A stretch of DNA of 64,000 nt from an uncultured Butyricicoccus sp. Its GTDB lineage: Bacteria; Bacillota; Clostridia; Oscillospirales; Butyricicoccaceae. A program made the position numbers and the translations under genes. The notes under the pieces were generated by a model. It did not search any database. It had not been told where the DNA came from and saw only the letters and a program-made list of their open reading frames with translations. Of the stretch, positions 35,470-44,937 are shown piece by piece (positions within the stretch are counted from its first letter, which is position 1; each line of letters begins with the position of its first letter). The stretch lies in NCBI GenBank assembly GCA_934532985.1, contig CAKTAV010000002.1:186001-250000 (forward strand), given 5' to 3'.

Positions 35470-36812
35470 TGGAAGAACACTCCATTCTCAATCGAATCCG
35501 TGTCATACTCACCGCGGGCAAACGCATCCGACAGCAAAATTGCCATTTGGTAATCCACGCTCGTCTCAATGCCCTCAAACAGCATTTCACTCAGCGCCCG
35601 CTTCATGCGCGCCAAGGTCTCCGCACGATCCTGTCCCGTTGTAATGAGCTTACCGATCATGCTGTCATAAAACGGCGGAATCGTGTAGCCCTGATATGCC
35701 GCCGTATCCACGCGCACGCCGACGCCGCCCGCCAGGTGCATCGACTGGATCGTGCCCGGACACGGCGCGAAATTCGCCATCGCGTCCTCCGCATTGATGC
35801 GGCACTCCATCGCCGTGCCGTGCAGCGAAATATCCTCCTGCCGCAGCCCCAGCGGTTCTCCCGCCGCAATGCGAATCTGCTTGGCAACCAGATCAATACC
35901 TGTGACCATTTCCGTCACCGGATGCTCCACCTGTATGCGGGTATTGACCTCACAGAAATAGAAGTTCTGGTCATGATCCACAAGGAATTCCACCGTTCCG
36001 GCGCTCTGATATCCCGCTTCCTTCGCCAGAGACACTGCACACTGACACATGCGCTCGCGCACCTCCTCGTGCAGTATTGGTGACGGCGCTTCTTCAATCA
36101 GCTTCTGATGGCGGCGCTGCACCGAACAATCGCGGTCATAGAGATGCACGACGTTTCCAAAGCAATCGCCCAGAATCTGCACCTCAACATGACGCGGATG
36201 GCGAATCAGCTTTTCCAGATACAGCCGTCCGTCGCCGAAGTTGGCAACCGCTTCCGCCGACGCGCTGTGGTACGCCGCCGCCAGCTCGTCCTCACTCTCG
36301 ACAACGCGAATTCCCTTTCCACCGCCGCCAGACGACGCCTTGAGCATCACCGGATATCCGATTTTTTTTGCCCACCTTTTGGCATCCTCCACGGATTCCA
36401 AAATGCCTTCCGAGCCCGGTGTCAACGGAACACCCGCGCGTTTTGCAGTCTCTTTCGCCGTCGCTTTGTCACCCATACTGCGAATGACGTCCGCCGTCGG
36501 ACCGATAAACGCCAGTCCGTTTTCCACACACAGCTGCGCAAACTCCGCATTCTCCGACAAAAAGCCATATCCCGGATGAACCGCCTGCGCACCTGCTCCC
36601 AGTGCCGCTTCAATAATATTGCTGCCGTTGAGATAGCTGTCCTGCGCGCGTGCCGGGCCAATGCAAACCGCTTCGTCCGCAATCTGCGCGTGTAGCGCTT
36701 CCCGATCCGCTTCCGAATACACCGCTACACTGACGATACCCAAATCGCGGCAGGCACGAATAATCCGAACCGCAATTTCGCCGCGGTTCGCAATCAAAAT
36801 CTTGGAAAACAT
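35466..36812 (-). CDS. accC: AccC, biotin carboxylase
   Basis: 448 aa ATP-grasp enzyme that carboxylates biotin on AccB. Starts MFSKILIANRGEIAVRIIRA; ATP-grasp loop KASSGGGGKGIRVV, catalytic EVNTRIQVEHPVTEMVTG, and MECRINAED are intact. The frame stays open upstream through fabZ, but the ATG at 36812 is the family start. Four-base overlap with accD. Confidence 0.97.
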   Translation of the reverse strand: MFSKILIANRGEIAVRIIRACRDLGIVSVAVYSEADREALHAQIADEAVCIGPARAQDSYLNGSNIIEAALGAGAQAVHPGYGFLSENAEFAQLCVENGLAFIGPTADVIRSMGDKATAKETAKRAGVPLTPGSEGILESVEDAKRWAKKIGYPVMLKASSGGGGKGIRVVESEDELAAAYHSASAEAVANFGDGRLYLEKLIRHPRHVEVQILGDCFGNVVHLYDRDCSVQRRHQKLIEEAPSPILHEEVRERMCQCAVSLAKEAGYQSAGTVEFLVDHDQNFYFCEVNTRIQVEHPVTEMVTGIDLVAKQIRIAAGEPLGLRQEDISLHGTAMECRINAEDAMANFAPCPGTIQSMHLAGGVGVRVDTAAYQGYTIPPFYDSMIGKLITTGQDRAETLARMKRALSEMLFEGIETSVDYQMAILLSDAFARGEYDTDSIENGVFFQ

Positions 36813-36814
36813 AA

Positions 36815-37246
36815 TCAGTCCCCAATCGCGCAGGTAAACGTACCCTGTGCCGCTTTTTCCTCGCCGACATAGGCCACGCCGTCTGCCACTACCATTCGTC
36901 CGCGGATTTTGACCAGCTGCACCTTCAGCGTGACGGTCTCCCCCGGCAGCACCTTGCGGCGGAACTTGATTTTGTCCCACGACGCAAAATATCCTGTCTT
37001 GCCACGGTATTCCTCGCGCGACAAAATCGCCGCCGCGCCGGTCTGGGCAAGCGCCTCAATCAGGAACACACCCGGCACCACCGGATTGCCCGGAAAATGT
37101 CCGGCAAAAAACGCTTCTTCTCCGGTAAACGTCTTGACACCTACCACTGTGCCGTTTTCTTGATCCAGCTCCTCAATGCGATCCACCATCAGCATCGGGT
37201 CGCGGTGCGGGATGATCTGCTGAATCTCTTCCATGTTATAAACCAT
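36815..37246 (-). CDS. fabZ: FabZ, 3-hydroxyacyl-ACP dehydratase
   Basis: 143 aa hot-dog fold enzyme. The catalytic His is in AGHFPGNPVVPGV, and the Glu in LIEALAQTGA. IIPHRDPMLMVDRI at the N-terminus is typical. It lies between accB and accC, with two bases separating it from accC. Confidence 0.96.
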   Translation of the reverse strand: MVYNMEEIQQIIPHRDPMLMVDRIEELDQENGTVVGVKTFTGEEAFFAGHFPGNPVVPGVFLIEALAQTGAAAILSREEYRGKTGYFASWDKIKFRRKVLPGETVTLKVQLVKIRGRMVVADGVAYVGEEKAAQGTFTCAIGD

Positions 37247-37263
37247 GCCTATCCCCTCCGCTT

Positions 37264-37698
37264 TTATTCTTCAATCTCAAACAGCGGCTGATTATATTCC
37301 ACCAGATCGCCGTTGGTCACCAGCACACGACGCACGACGCCGTCGCATGGGCTTTCGATATTATTCATAATCTTCATGGCTTCAATGATACACAGGATAT
37401 CACCTTTTTTCACGGTATCTCCCGGCTGTACCATCGGCGGCTCTTCCGGTGAGTCCGATGCATAAAACGTACCCACTAACGGCGCCGGAACCACCGTGCC
37501 GCCAAAGCTCTCTTCCTGCGGGACTTCTGTCTCCACCGGTGCGCTCGGCAGTGCCTGTGGCGCAGCAGCAGCTACTGTCCCCTGCTTTTCAATTGTCAGA
37601 GAAAAATCGCCGTGCTGAATGCTCAGTCGGCTGATGTCCGAGCCGCGCAGCTTGTCAATGCACGCAAAGGCAAATTCCTGTAATTCCTTGTCCTGCAT
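37264..37698 (-). CDS. accB: AccB, biotin carboxyl carrier protein
   Basis: 144 aa. A variable N-terminal domain and a Pro/Ala linker (about 60-75) lead to the biotinyl domain, with the biotin Lys in IIEAMKIMNNIESP. The start is MQDKELQEFA (37698). The longer open frame overlaps fabF and is not supported. Confidence 0.96.
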   Translation of the reverse strand: MQDKELQEFAFACIDKLRGSDISRLSIQHGDFSLTIEKQGTVAAAAPQALPSAPVETEVPQEESFGGTVVPAPLVGTFYASDSPEEPPMVQPGDTVKKGDILCIIEAMKIMNNIESPCDGVVRRVLVTNGDLVEYNQPLFEIEE

Positions 37699-37708
37699 AT
37701 GCTCTCCC

Positions 37709-38944
37709 TCACTCTCGGTAGCGGCGCAGTGCCACTGCGGCATTGTGGCCGCCGAATCCCAGCGAATTGGAAATCGCTGCCTCGATCTCACAGGTGACCG
37801 CCGTGTTCGGCACATAATCCAGATCACAGCCCTCGCCCGTCTGCTCCAGATGAATGGTCGGCGGGATAATTCCCTCCTCCATCGCCTTGGCACACGCGAT
37901 GGCCTCAATGGCACCCGCTGCGCCCAGCAGATGTCCCGTCATCGACTTAGTGGACGAAACCTTTACCGTCTTTGCCGCTTCGCCCAGCGCCAGATGAATC
38001 GCCTTGGTCTCCGACGAATCGTTTACCGGCGTCGATGTGCCATGCGCATTGATATAGGTAACGTCCTTCGGTTCCAGTCCGCCATCCTGCATAGCCATCG
38101 TAATCGCGCGGGACGGGGCTTCTCCCGTCGGATCCGGCGCAGTAATATGATGCGCATCCGATGTCGCGCCGTAGCCAACAACTTCCGCGATAATATTCGC
38201 TCCGCGCGCCTTCGCGTGCGTCAGACTCTCCAGCACCAGCACACCGGCGCCCTCACCCATGACGAAGCCGCTGCGGTTTTCGTCAAATGGGCGGCACGCC
38301 TTTTCCGGATCGCTCTCTTGCGTCAGCGCGTGCATGTTGGCAAAGCCAGCCACCGCCATACGGGTAATGCTTGCTTCCGTGCCGCCCGCCACGGCAGCGT
38401 CCAGATAGCCATGACGAATCGCGCGCATCGCTTCGCCAATCGCATGCGTACTGGAGGCACACGCGCTCACCGGCGCAAAGCTGTTGCCCTTGAGGCCGTG
38501 CGCCATCGACACATGCGCCGTAGCCATATTGGCGATCAGCATCGGGATGCAAAACGGGGAAACGCGGCGCGGTCCCTTATTCAGCAGCTTTTCATACTCG
38601 CTCTCAAACACCGCCAGTCCGCCGATGCCGGAGCTGATATAGGTGCCGACGCGGAACGGGTCAATACCGCTGCCCATCAGTCCGGACTGCCGCATGGCTT
38701 CGTTCGCCGCCGCCAGCGCAAAGTGGCAATTGCGATCCATATGCGCCGCTTCCTTGCGGTCCAAAAAGCTCTCCGGATCAAATCCGTGCACTTCACCGGC
38801 GACGCTCGCCTTATAGCCCGTCGCGTCAAAGGCGGTAATTGGTCCGATGCCGTTTGCGCCCGTGCGCAGACCCTCCCAATATTCCGGCACGCTGTTGCCC
38901 AGCGGGGTAACCGCGCCCATGCCTGTAATTACTACTCGTTCCAT
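37709..38944 (-). CDS. fabF: FabF, 3-oxoacyl-ACP synthase II
   Basis: Elongating condensing enzyme, 411 aa from MERVVITGMGAVTPLG. Active-site Cys in VSACASSTHAIGEA, His in INAHGTSTPVNDSSET and the second His in SSTKSMTGHLLGAAGA. Normal length. The start ATG at 38944 lies 16 bases after fabG. Confidence 0.97.
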   Translation of the reverse strand: MERVVITGMGAVTPLGNSVPEYWEGLRTGANGIGPITAFDATGYKASVAGEVHGFDPESFLDRKEAAHMDRNCHFALAAANEAMRQSGLMGSGIDPFRVGTYISSGIGGLAVFESEYEKLLNKGPRRVSPFCIPMLIANMATAHVSMAHGLKGNSFAPVSACASSTHAIGEAMRAIRHGYLDAAVAGGTEASITRMAVAGFANMHALTQESDPEKACRPFDENRSGFVMGEGAGVLVLESLTHAKARGANIIAEVVGYGATSDAHHITAPDPTGEAPSRAITMAMQDGGLEPKDVTYINAHGTSTPVNDSSETKAIHLALGEAAKTVKVSSTKSMTGHLLGAAGAIEAIACAKAMEEGIIPPTIHLEQTGEGCDLDYVPNTAVTCEIEAAISNSLGFGGHNAAVALRRYRE

Positions 38945-38960
38945 GCTGACTCCTTCTCCA

Positions 38961-39695
38961 TCACAATGCCATGCCGCCGTCTGCGGCGATGACCTGACCG
39001 GTAATATAGGATGCCTTCTCCGACGCGAGAAAGGCAACAAGTTCTGCAATTTCCTCCGGTTTGCCGAATCGTCCGAGTGAAATGCGCTTCTGTGCTTCGC
39101 TCTGTACATTTTCCGGCAGCGCCGCTGTCATATCCGTCTCCACAAATCCCGGTGCCACCGCGTTGACACGGATACCGCGTGAGCCAAGCTCCTTGGACGC
39201 TGTCTTGGTCAGTCCGATCACGCCCGCCTTTGCCGCGGCGTAGTTGGCCTGTCCGGCGTTGCCGGAAATGCCGGATACCGACGCCAGATTGACAATGCTG
39301 CCCTTCTTGGCTCGCATCATCTGTGCGCCGACCAAGCTGGTCATATAAAACGTTCCGTTCAGGCAGGCATTCAGCACGCTCTGAAACTGCTCCGGCTTCA
39401 TCCGAACCAGCAGACCGTCCCGCGTGATGCCCGCGTTGTTCACCAGAATCTCCGGAATGCCGATTTCCTTTTTTATCGTGTCCATCGCCTGCTTGCAGGC
39501 GTCATAATCCGCCACATCCCATGCCATGGCATAGGCATTCACACCCAGTGCACGGCACGCGTCCGCAACCGCTTCCGCCTTTTCCACCGAAGAAACGCAG
39601 TTTGCCACGACATCACATCCATCCGCCGCCAGCTTTTTGGCAATCGCCGCGCCGATGCCGCGGGACGCTCCGGTTACAATCGCAAGTTTTCCCAT
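38961..39695 (-). CDS. fabG: FabG, 3-oxoacyl-ACP reductase
   Basis: Short-chain dehydrogenase, 244 aa. Cofactor motif TGASRGIGAAIAKKL, NNAGIT, catalytic Ser (SVSGISG) and YAAAKAG Tyr/Lys pair, then VNAVAPGFVETDMT. NADPH use is expected from the family. Part of the fab operon. Confidence 0.97.
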   Translation of the reverse strand: MGKLAIVTGASRGIGAAIAKKLAADGCDVVANCVSSVEKAEAVADACRALGVNAYAMAWDVADYDACKQAMDTIKKEIGIPEILVNNAGITRDGLLVRMKPEQFQSVLNACLNGTFYMTSLVGAQMMRAKKGSIVNLASVSGISGNAGQANYAAAKAGVIGLTKTASKELGSRGIRVNAVAPGFVETDMTAALPENVQSEAQKRISLGRFGKPEEIAELVAFLASEKASYITGQVIAADGGMAL

Positions 39696-39706
39696 CGTTT
39701 CCTCCG

Positions 39707-40654
39707 TTATCCGATCCGTGTCGGCGCGGTGCGCAGCAGCTGCTCTGCCTCACCCACCATTGTTTGAATGATTTCCGCACAGGTGGACGGCCCCTTGACC
39801 AATCCGGCAATCTGCCCCGACATAAACGTTCCCTCTTGGAAGTTGCCGTCCTGCACCGCCTTGCGCAGGGAGCCCGCCGTCATGGTTTCAATTTCCTCCA
39901 GTGTGCGTGTCTCGATATGTCCCTCCATCTGCACCAGCTGGCGCGACAGCGGCGACTTGAGCGAGCGCACAGGATGTCCCGATGCCCGTCCGGTCACGAC
40001 CGTTGAGATATCGTTTGCCTTAAACACCATCTCTTTGTACTTTTCCGAAATGCGACATTCCTGTGCGCCGAGAAATACCGTGCCGCACTGTACGCCCTCC
40101 GCGCCAAAGATGCGCGCCGCGGCCAGTCCGCGTCCGTCCGCCACGCCGCCAGCACAGACTACCGGAATGGAAACTGCGTCCACCACCTGCGGCAAAAGCG
40201 CCATTGTCGTGGTCTCGCCGATGTGTCCTCCGGCCTCGGTACCCTCCGCGATGACGGCATCCGCACCGGCGCGCTCCATTCTCCGCGCATATGCTACCGA
40301 AGCGACCACCGGCAGAACCTTCACGCCCGCCTGCTTCCACTCCGCAATATACTTGGACGGCGAGCCCGCGCCGGTCGTCACTACCGGAACGCCCTCATCC
40401 AGCACCAGCTGTGCCAGATCGTCCGCCGTCGGGTTGAGCAGCATGATATTCAGCGCAAACGGCTTGTCCGTCTTTTCCTTGACGCGACGAATCTCCTCGC
40501 GCACGACATCCACCGGCGCCGCGCCGCCTGCCACAATGCCTAGTCCCCCGGCATTGGAAACCGCCGCCGCCAGATTGGATTCGGCAATCCACGCCATCGC
40601 GCCCTGAATCACCGGATATTCAATGCCCAAAAGCTCTGTAATCTTTGTTTTCAT
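39707..40654 (-). CDS. fabK: FabK, FMN-dependent enoyl-ACP reductase II
   Basis: 315 aa NPD-like TIM-barrel flavoprotein performing the last reduction of each cycle. LGIEYPVIQGAMAWI, the AEGTEAGGHIGETTTM flavin/catalytic loop and GGVADGRGLAAARIFGAEGV are characteristic. No FabI appears in the window, so FabK is likely the main enoyl reductase. Confidence 0.95.
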   Translation of the reverse strand: MKTKITELLGIEYPVIQGAMAWIAESNLAAAVSNAGGLGIVAGGAAPVDVVREEIRRVKEKTDKPFALNIMLLNPTADDLAQLVLDEGVPVVTTGAGSPSKYIAEWKQAGVKVLPVVASVAYARRMERAGADAVIAEGTEAGGHIGETTTMALLPQVVDAVSIPVVCAGGVADGRGLAAARIFGAEGVQCGTVFLGAQECRISEKYKEMVFKANDISTVVTGRASGHPVRSLKSPLSRQLVQMEGHIETRTLEEIETMTAGSLRKAVQDGNFQEGTFMSGQIAGLVKGPSTCAEIIQTMVGEAEQLLRTAPTRIG

Positions 40655-40678
40655 TCGTGTTATCCTCGTCTATCGTTG

Positions 40679-41665
40679 TCAGATGCGAATTAAAACCGAC
40701 CCGTAGGTCAGGCCGCCGCCAAAACCGACAAAAATCGCTCGCTGTCCCTGTTTCAAACGTCCCTCGCGCCGCATTTCATCAATGCAAATAGGAATGGACG
40801 CGCTGGATGTGTTGCCTACCTTCGGGAGATTGACATACACTCGCTCTCGATCCAGTCCATATCGGCGGCAAACCATGTCAATAATGCGCAGATTGGCCTG
40901 ATGCGGAACAATCCAGTCAATCTGGTCTGCGGTAAGGCCGGATTTCTTCAGCACCGCGTCAATCGCCTCCGGCACTGCCCGCGCCGTAAAGCGGAACACT
41001 TCTTTGCCGTTCATCCGCAGGAAGCGATCCGTCGGCGATCTGTCCCGCTGTGTGCCCAGCGGATTTTCCACCGGAAGCGCCCGCGCCAGCAATGCATCGC
41101 CGCGGCTTCCGTCCGCGCCGAGCTGCGTGGCAGCAATGCCCTCCTGCTGCTCGTCCCACTGATATACCACAGCCGCCGCGCCGTCGCCGAAAATGCAGCA
41201 CACCGTGCGGTCAGTATAATCCACAATACGGCTCAAATTTTCCGCACACACTACCAAAACCGTCTTGGCCTTTCCGCTGCGCAGATAGGTGTCCGCCACG
41301 TCAGTTGCATAGACAAAGCCGGAGCAGGCCGCCGTCAAATCAAACGCCGCCGCATGATCTGCTCCCAGCGCATGCTGTACGCGGCAGCTCAGGGACGGCG
41401 TGTAGCTGTCCGGCGTCGCCGTACACGCGATAATCAGATCAATCTCGTCCGCTGGAATCGCAGCATCCTTCAACGCGCGCTGCGCCGCCGGAACGGCCAG
41501 CTGCTCGGTCGTCGTATTGACGGCAATCCGGCGTTCCTTGATGCCGGTGCGCTGCACAATCCACTCGTCCGAGGTATCTACCATGTGTGTGAGCATCTCA
41601 TTGGTCAAGCGAAGCTCCGGCAGATAGCTTCCGCTGCCCTTTATTATCGTTCCGATCCAAATCAC
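40679..41665 (-). CDS. fabH: FabH, 3-oxoacyl-ACP synthase III
   Basis: Initiating condensing enzyme, 328 aa. Active Cys in DLTAACSGFVYA, His in DWIVPHQANLRI, and Asn in LPKVGNTSSASIP. The N-terminus is MIWIGTIIKGSGSYLPEL if the GTG at 41665 is used; no convincing ribosome site is seen, so the start is tentative. First gene of the leftward fab/acc operon. Confidence 0.95.
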   Translation of the reverse strand: MIWIGTIIKGSGSYLPELRLTNEMLTHMVDTSDEWIVQRTGIKERRIAVNTTTEQLAVPAAQRALKDAAIPADEIDLIIACTATPDSYTPSLSCRVQHALGADHAAAFDLTAACSGFVYATDVADTYLRSGKAKTVLVVCAENLSRIVDYTDRTVCCIFGDGAAAVVYQWDEQQEGIAATQLGADGSRGDALLARALPVENPLGTQRDRSPTDRFLRMNGKEVFRFTARAVPEAIDAVLKKSGLTADQIDWIVPHQANLRIIDMVCRRYGLDRERVYVNLPKVGNTSSASIPICIDEMRREGRLKQGQRAIFVGFGGGLTYGSVLIRI

Positions 41666-41676
41666 TTCCCAAAAAA

Positions 41677-41693
41677 ACTTTGATTGACAAACT
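41677..41693. promoter_or_regulatory. FabT-like operator downstream of the fabH promoter
   Basis: The 17-mer ACTTTGATTGACAAACT is an imperfect palindrome close to the MarR-family FabT site (A-n-TTTGATTATCAAATT as I recall it). It covers the start of the transcript, where a repressor would block expression. No fabT gene is present beside fabH or elsewhere in the window. Confidence 0.5.
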
Positions 41694-41704
41694 AAGTGTC
41701 TTTT

Positions 41705-41733
41705 ATTATAATTGACGTGTCAAGGTTTGTCAA
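41705..41733 (-). promoter_or_regulatory. Consensus promoter of the fab/acc operon
   Basis: Leftward: TTGACA (41733-41728), 17-base spacer, TATAAT (41710-41705), a perfect match to the vegetative consensus. The spacer contains a second small dyad, TTGAC-GT-GTCAA (41712-41723). Confidence 0.9.
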
Positions 41734-41825
41734 CATTTTTTGTTTGGCAGTCTAATAATCATCATATTTTACAAATATGTCCGTTAGTAGCATCGCGAAT
41801 TAAAACAAAGTATGAGGTATGTTTC

Positions 41826-42740
41826 ATGAACACAACTGCTTTTTTCCCCGGACAGGGCGCACAGTATCCCGGCATGGGCCGCTCCGTCTATGAAGCCAGC
41901 GAGGGCGCACGCCGTATTTTTGAGTGCGCCTCCGACACCATGGGACAGTCCGTCCCCTCCCTGTGCTTTGACAGCACCAAAGAGGAGCTATCCCGCACGA
42001 TTAACAGTCAGATCGCCATTTTCACCTGCTCCCTCGCCGTGGCGCAGGCGCTGCACGAGCGCGGCGTAACATTTGACGCCTGTGCCGGTTTCTCGCTCGG
42101 CGAGTACACGGCGCTGACTGCCTCTGGCGTGCTGTCCTTAGAGGATGGTCTACGTCTGGTGCGCCGCCGCGGCGAACTGATGCAGAAGGCCGCCGATCAG
42201 ACCGACGGCGGCATGGCCGCCATTCTGGGATTGCAGGATGACATTGTCGAGGAAATCTGCGCCAAGGCAGACGGCGTTGTCCTGCCGGTCAACTATAACT
42301 GCGACGGACAGCTGGTGATCGCCGGAACTTCCGCCGCGATCGAGCAGGCCGTTGCCGCCTGCAAGCAGGCTGGCGCGCGCCGCGCCGTACCTCTTGCGGT
42401 CTCCGGTGCGTTCCACACGCCGCTAATGGCGGAGGCCGCCGCCGAGCTGCGCTCCTTCGCCGCCTCGCTGACGGTGAATCCGCCAACCATTCCGATTTAT
42501 ACCAATGTGACGGCACAGCGCCTTGATCTCTCCGATCTTCCGGCACATCTGGAGCAGCACATGATTTCTCCGGTCCGCTGGAAGAGCCTTGTTCAAAATA
42601 TGCTGGCAGACGGATATCAGCATGCACTGGAGATCGGCCCCGGCAAAACCCTGACAGGTTTCGCGCGCAGAATTTCCAAAGAACTCATCTGCACGCCGGT
42701 GGAAACTATCGAAACTGTCATTTCCATCACGGAAGAATGA
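41826..42740 (+). CDS. fabD: FabD, malonyl-CoA:ACP transacylase
   Basis: 304 aa. Starts MNTTAFFPGQGAQYPGMG, active Ser in AGFSLGEYTALTASG, catalytic His in SGAFHTPLM. GAGGT precedes the ATG at 41826. It is transcribed away from the fabH-led operon, while in many Firmicutes it lies between fabK and fabG. Its own promoter is not clear (TTGTCA-18-TCTAAT is possible). Confidence 0.96.
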   Translation: MNTTAFFPGQGAQYPGMGRSVYEASEGARRIFECASDTMGQSVPSLCFDSTKEELSRTINSQIAIFTCSLAVAQALHERGVTFDACAGFSLGEYTALTASGVLSLEDGLRLVRRRGELMQKAADQTDGGMAAILGLQDDIVEEICAKADGVVLPVNYNCDGQLVIAGTSAAIEQAVAACKQAGARRAVPLAVSGAFHTPLMAEAAAELRSFAASLTVNPPTIPIYTNVTAQRLDLSDLPAHLEQHMISPVRWKSLVQNMLADGYQHALEIGPGKTLTGFARRISKELICTPVETIETVISITEE

Positions 42741-42781
42741 TTTTTCGTTGACGTTGCGCAAGAAAAAAGCTATACTATTCT

Positions 42782-42814
42782 GGCGGGATTCTGATTACTC
42801 GATCCCGCCTTTTT
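42782..42814 (+). terminator. Terminator after fabD
   Basis: GGCGGGAT pairs with ATCCCGCC around a 12-base loop, followed by TTTTTC. Confidence 0.88.
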
Positions 42815-42879
42815 CTTTGTCAACCGCTTTCCAGCCGTTTCCAATACGGTCTGGTTTTCATATTTAGGAGGAACTACTG

Positions 42880-44766
42880 TTGTCTCAAGAAACAACTCAA
42901 ACAACCTTTGAATCACTCAATCTGACCGCTGGTATCCTGCGCGCTTTAGCCGAGGCCGGATTGACTACCCCAACCGATATTCAGGCGCAGGCGATTCCCG
43001 CTGTGTTGAGCGGACGCGATGTCATCGGACGTTCCCACACCGGAACGGGAAAAACACTTGCCTTTGGCATTCCGTCGGTCGAATATTGTCTGAAGCACCC
43101 CGACTGTTCCACGCCGCAGGCGCTGATTTTGTGCCCGACCCGTGAGCTGGCGATGCAGGTCTGCGACGAGATTCGCCGCATCACCCGCTTTGTGCAAGGC
43201 GTGCGCACGGTCTGCGTCTACGGTGGACAGCCGATTCAAAACCAGATTCCGCAGCTGCGCCGTGGCGCAAGCATCGTCATCGGCACACCGGGACGCGTTA
43301 TCGACCATATTCAGCGCAAGACGCTGCGTCTGGACAATCTAGCCATCGTCGTGCTGGACGAAGCGGACGAAATGCTGGACATGGGCTTCCGTGAGGACAT
43401 AGAGCGCATTCTGACCTGTGCCCCGCACCCGCTCCAGACACTTCTGTTTTCCGCCACCATGCCGCAGGAAATTCTCGACATTGCAGATCAATTCCAGACC
43501 GATCCGCTGACCATCGAGACCGCCTCGGACAGCGTGCGCACGATCGACACCGTCAAGCAGTATTATTACGAAGTACCGCTCGGCAGCAAGAGCGACGCCC
43601 TCGGTCTGCTGCTACATGTACACGAGCCGAAAAAGTGCATCATCTTCTGCAACACCAAAAAAATGGTTGAGGAGCTGAACCGCTACCTGACCGAGCACGG
43701 CTTCCCCTGCGCCTGCCTGCACGGCGACATCAAGCAGGAAGCCCGCACCGCCGTCATGCACGCGTTCAAGTCCGGACGCACGCCGATTTTGATTGCAACC
43801 GACGTTGCCGCCCGCGGCATCGACGTTGACGACGTATCCATTGTCTACAACTACGACATTCCACAGAACTACGAATACTATATTCACCGCATCGGACGTA
43901 CCGGACGCGCCGGAAAGGAAGGCGTTTCCTATACTCTCGCCGCCGGTCGCCGTCAAGTGGGACAGCTGCGTGACATCGCCCGCTTCACCCATGCGGAAAT
44001 CCAGCGGCAGGCTCTGCCAAGCACGGACGACATCCAGCAGCAGAAGCTGGCGCATATCCTGAACGAGCTGCGCGCCGAGCTGGCGCAAACCAGCAGCAAG
44101 CAGGTCAACGACATCGTGCGTGAGCTGATGCAGGAGACCAGTCCGGAGCATCTGGCAGAAGCGCTGTTCTCTCTGCTCATCCACCGCGAGATGAGCGATG
44201 TCCCTGAGTTGATTCTGCCGAAGTCCATGGGCAAGCAGCAGGGCTCTCCCCTGCCTCCGACTCCGGACGGCTATATCCGTCTGCGCTTTGGCGTGGGACG
44301 CTATCAGCGCATTTCGCCAAATCATATCACGGCCGCGATCGCCGACGCCACCCGCATCCCGGGCAAGATGATTCAAAAAATCTACTGCTTTGGCGACTAC
44401 AGCTTGGTAGAAGTCCCGAGCAAGTTCAAAAATCGTGTCATTCAGAAGGTCAACGGTACGAAAATCCACGGCGTGACCACCGATGTCCGTGTCTATGCCG
44501 ACACCGACCCTCAGTCGGAAAACAAGTCGGAAAAGGCAGCATCTGAACGCCGCGTCAAGCCGACCTATGCCAAGCGCACAAAGCCGACCGAGCATACCGC
44601 ACGCAAGCCTCGCAAGGAGGGCAAGCCCGCCGAGGGCCGTACCCGCAAACCGGCGCACCGCGCGCCCGAAGGACATAAGCCGCGCAAGAGCACGGCGGCT
44701 CGTCCCCGCCGCTCTGGCTCTGCCAACGGAGGCCGCGGACAGAGAAAGCAGCACAGTTCGCACTAA
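42880..44766 (+). CDS. DEAD-box RNA helicase with DbpA-like RNA-binding domain
   Basis: 628 aa. N-terminal helicase core: Q motif PTDIQAQAIP, Walker A HTGTGKT (about 54-60), DEADEMLDMGF (about 160), SAT, and HRIGRTGRAGK in domain 2. A linker leads to a DbpA/CsdA-type RNA-binding domain (about 462-545; YIRLRFGVGRYQRISPNHI). A very basic Lys/Arg/Pro tail of about 80 residues completes it. The start is TTG at 42880 with AGGAGG 9-10 bases upstream. Probably ribosome assembly or cold adaptation; close to DeaD/CsdA. Confidence 0.93.
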   Translation: MSQETTQTTFESLNLTAGILRALAEAGLTTPTDIQAQAIPAVLSGRDVIGRSHTGTGKTLAFGIPSVEYCLKHPDCSTPQALILCPTRELAMQVCDEIRRITRFVQGVRTVCVYGGQPIQNQIPQLRRGASIVIGTPGRVIDHIQRKTLRLDNLAIVVLDEADEMLDMGFREDIERILTCAPHPLQTLLFSATMPQEILDIADQFQTDPLTIETASDSVRTIDTVKQYYYEVPLGSKSDALGLLLHVHEPKKCIIFCNTKKMVEELNRYLTEHGFPCACLHGDIKQEARTAVMHAFKSGRTPILIATDVAARGIDVDDVSIVYNYDIPQNYEYYIHRIGRTGRAGKEGVSYTLAAGRRQVGQLRDIARFTHAEIQRQALPSTDDIQQQKLAHILNELRAELAQTSSKQVNDIVRELMQETSPEHLAEALFSLLIHREMSDVPELILPKSMGKQQGSPLPPTPDGYIRLRFGVGRYQRISPNHITAAIADATRIPGKMIQKIYCFGDYSLVEVPSKFKNRVIQKVNGTKIHGVTTDVRVYADTDPQSENKSEKAASERRVKPTYAKRTKPTEHTARKPRKEGKPAEGRTRKPAHRAPEGHKPRKSTAARPRRSGSANGGRGQRKQHSSH

Positions 44767-44807
44767 GCGTATTTTCCCGTACAGCGGTCACGACACTAGA
44801 TTCACTC

Positions 44808-44836
44808 TTGTTATCTCTGCGACATTCCAGTATAAT
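44808..44836 (+). promoter_or_regulatory. Promoter of the SGSY-repeat/glycosyltransferase-like pair
   Basis: TTGTTA (44808-44813), 17-base spacer, TATAAT (44831-44836). Transcription would start near 44843, which leaves room for a ~95-base leader if the TTG at 44938 is the start codon. Confidence 0.7.
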
Positions 44837-44937
44837 TGTAGTAGTTATTTTGAATGAGAAGAGAAGCCATCGGCGTTTGCCTGCACAACAGACAAGCCGA
44901 TTGGGAGAGAGATTGTAGTGGGAAAGGGTGCATTTGC

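Noticed and set aside
43612..44763. A 383-codon minus-strand open frame in the helicase gene
   Set aside because: Antisense shadow of the DEAD-box helicase; Leu/Arg/Ala-rich with no start signal.
44854..44937. Longer N-terminus of the SGSY-repeat protein from the ATG at 44854
   Set aside because: It would begin about ten bases after the predicted transcription start, with no ribosome site; the TTG at 44938 has one.
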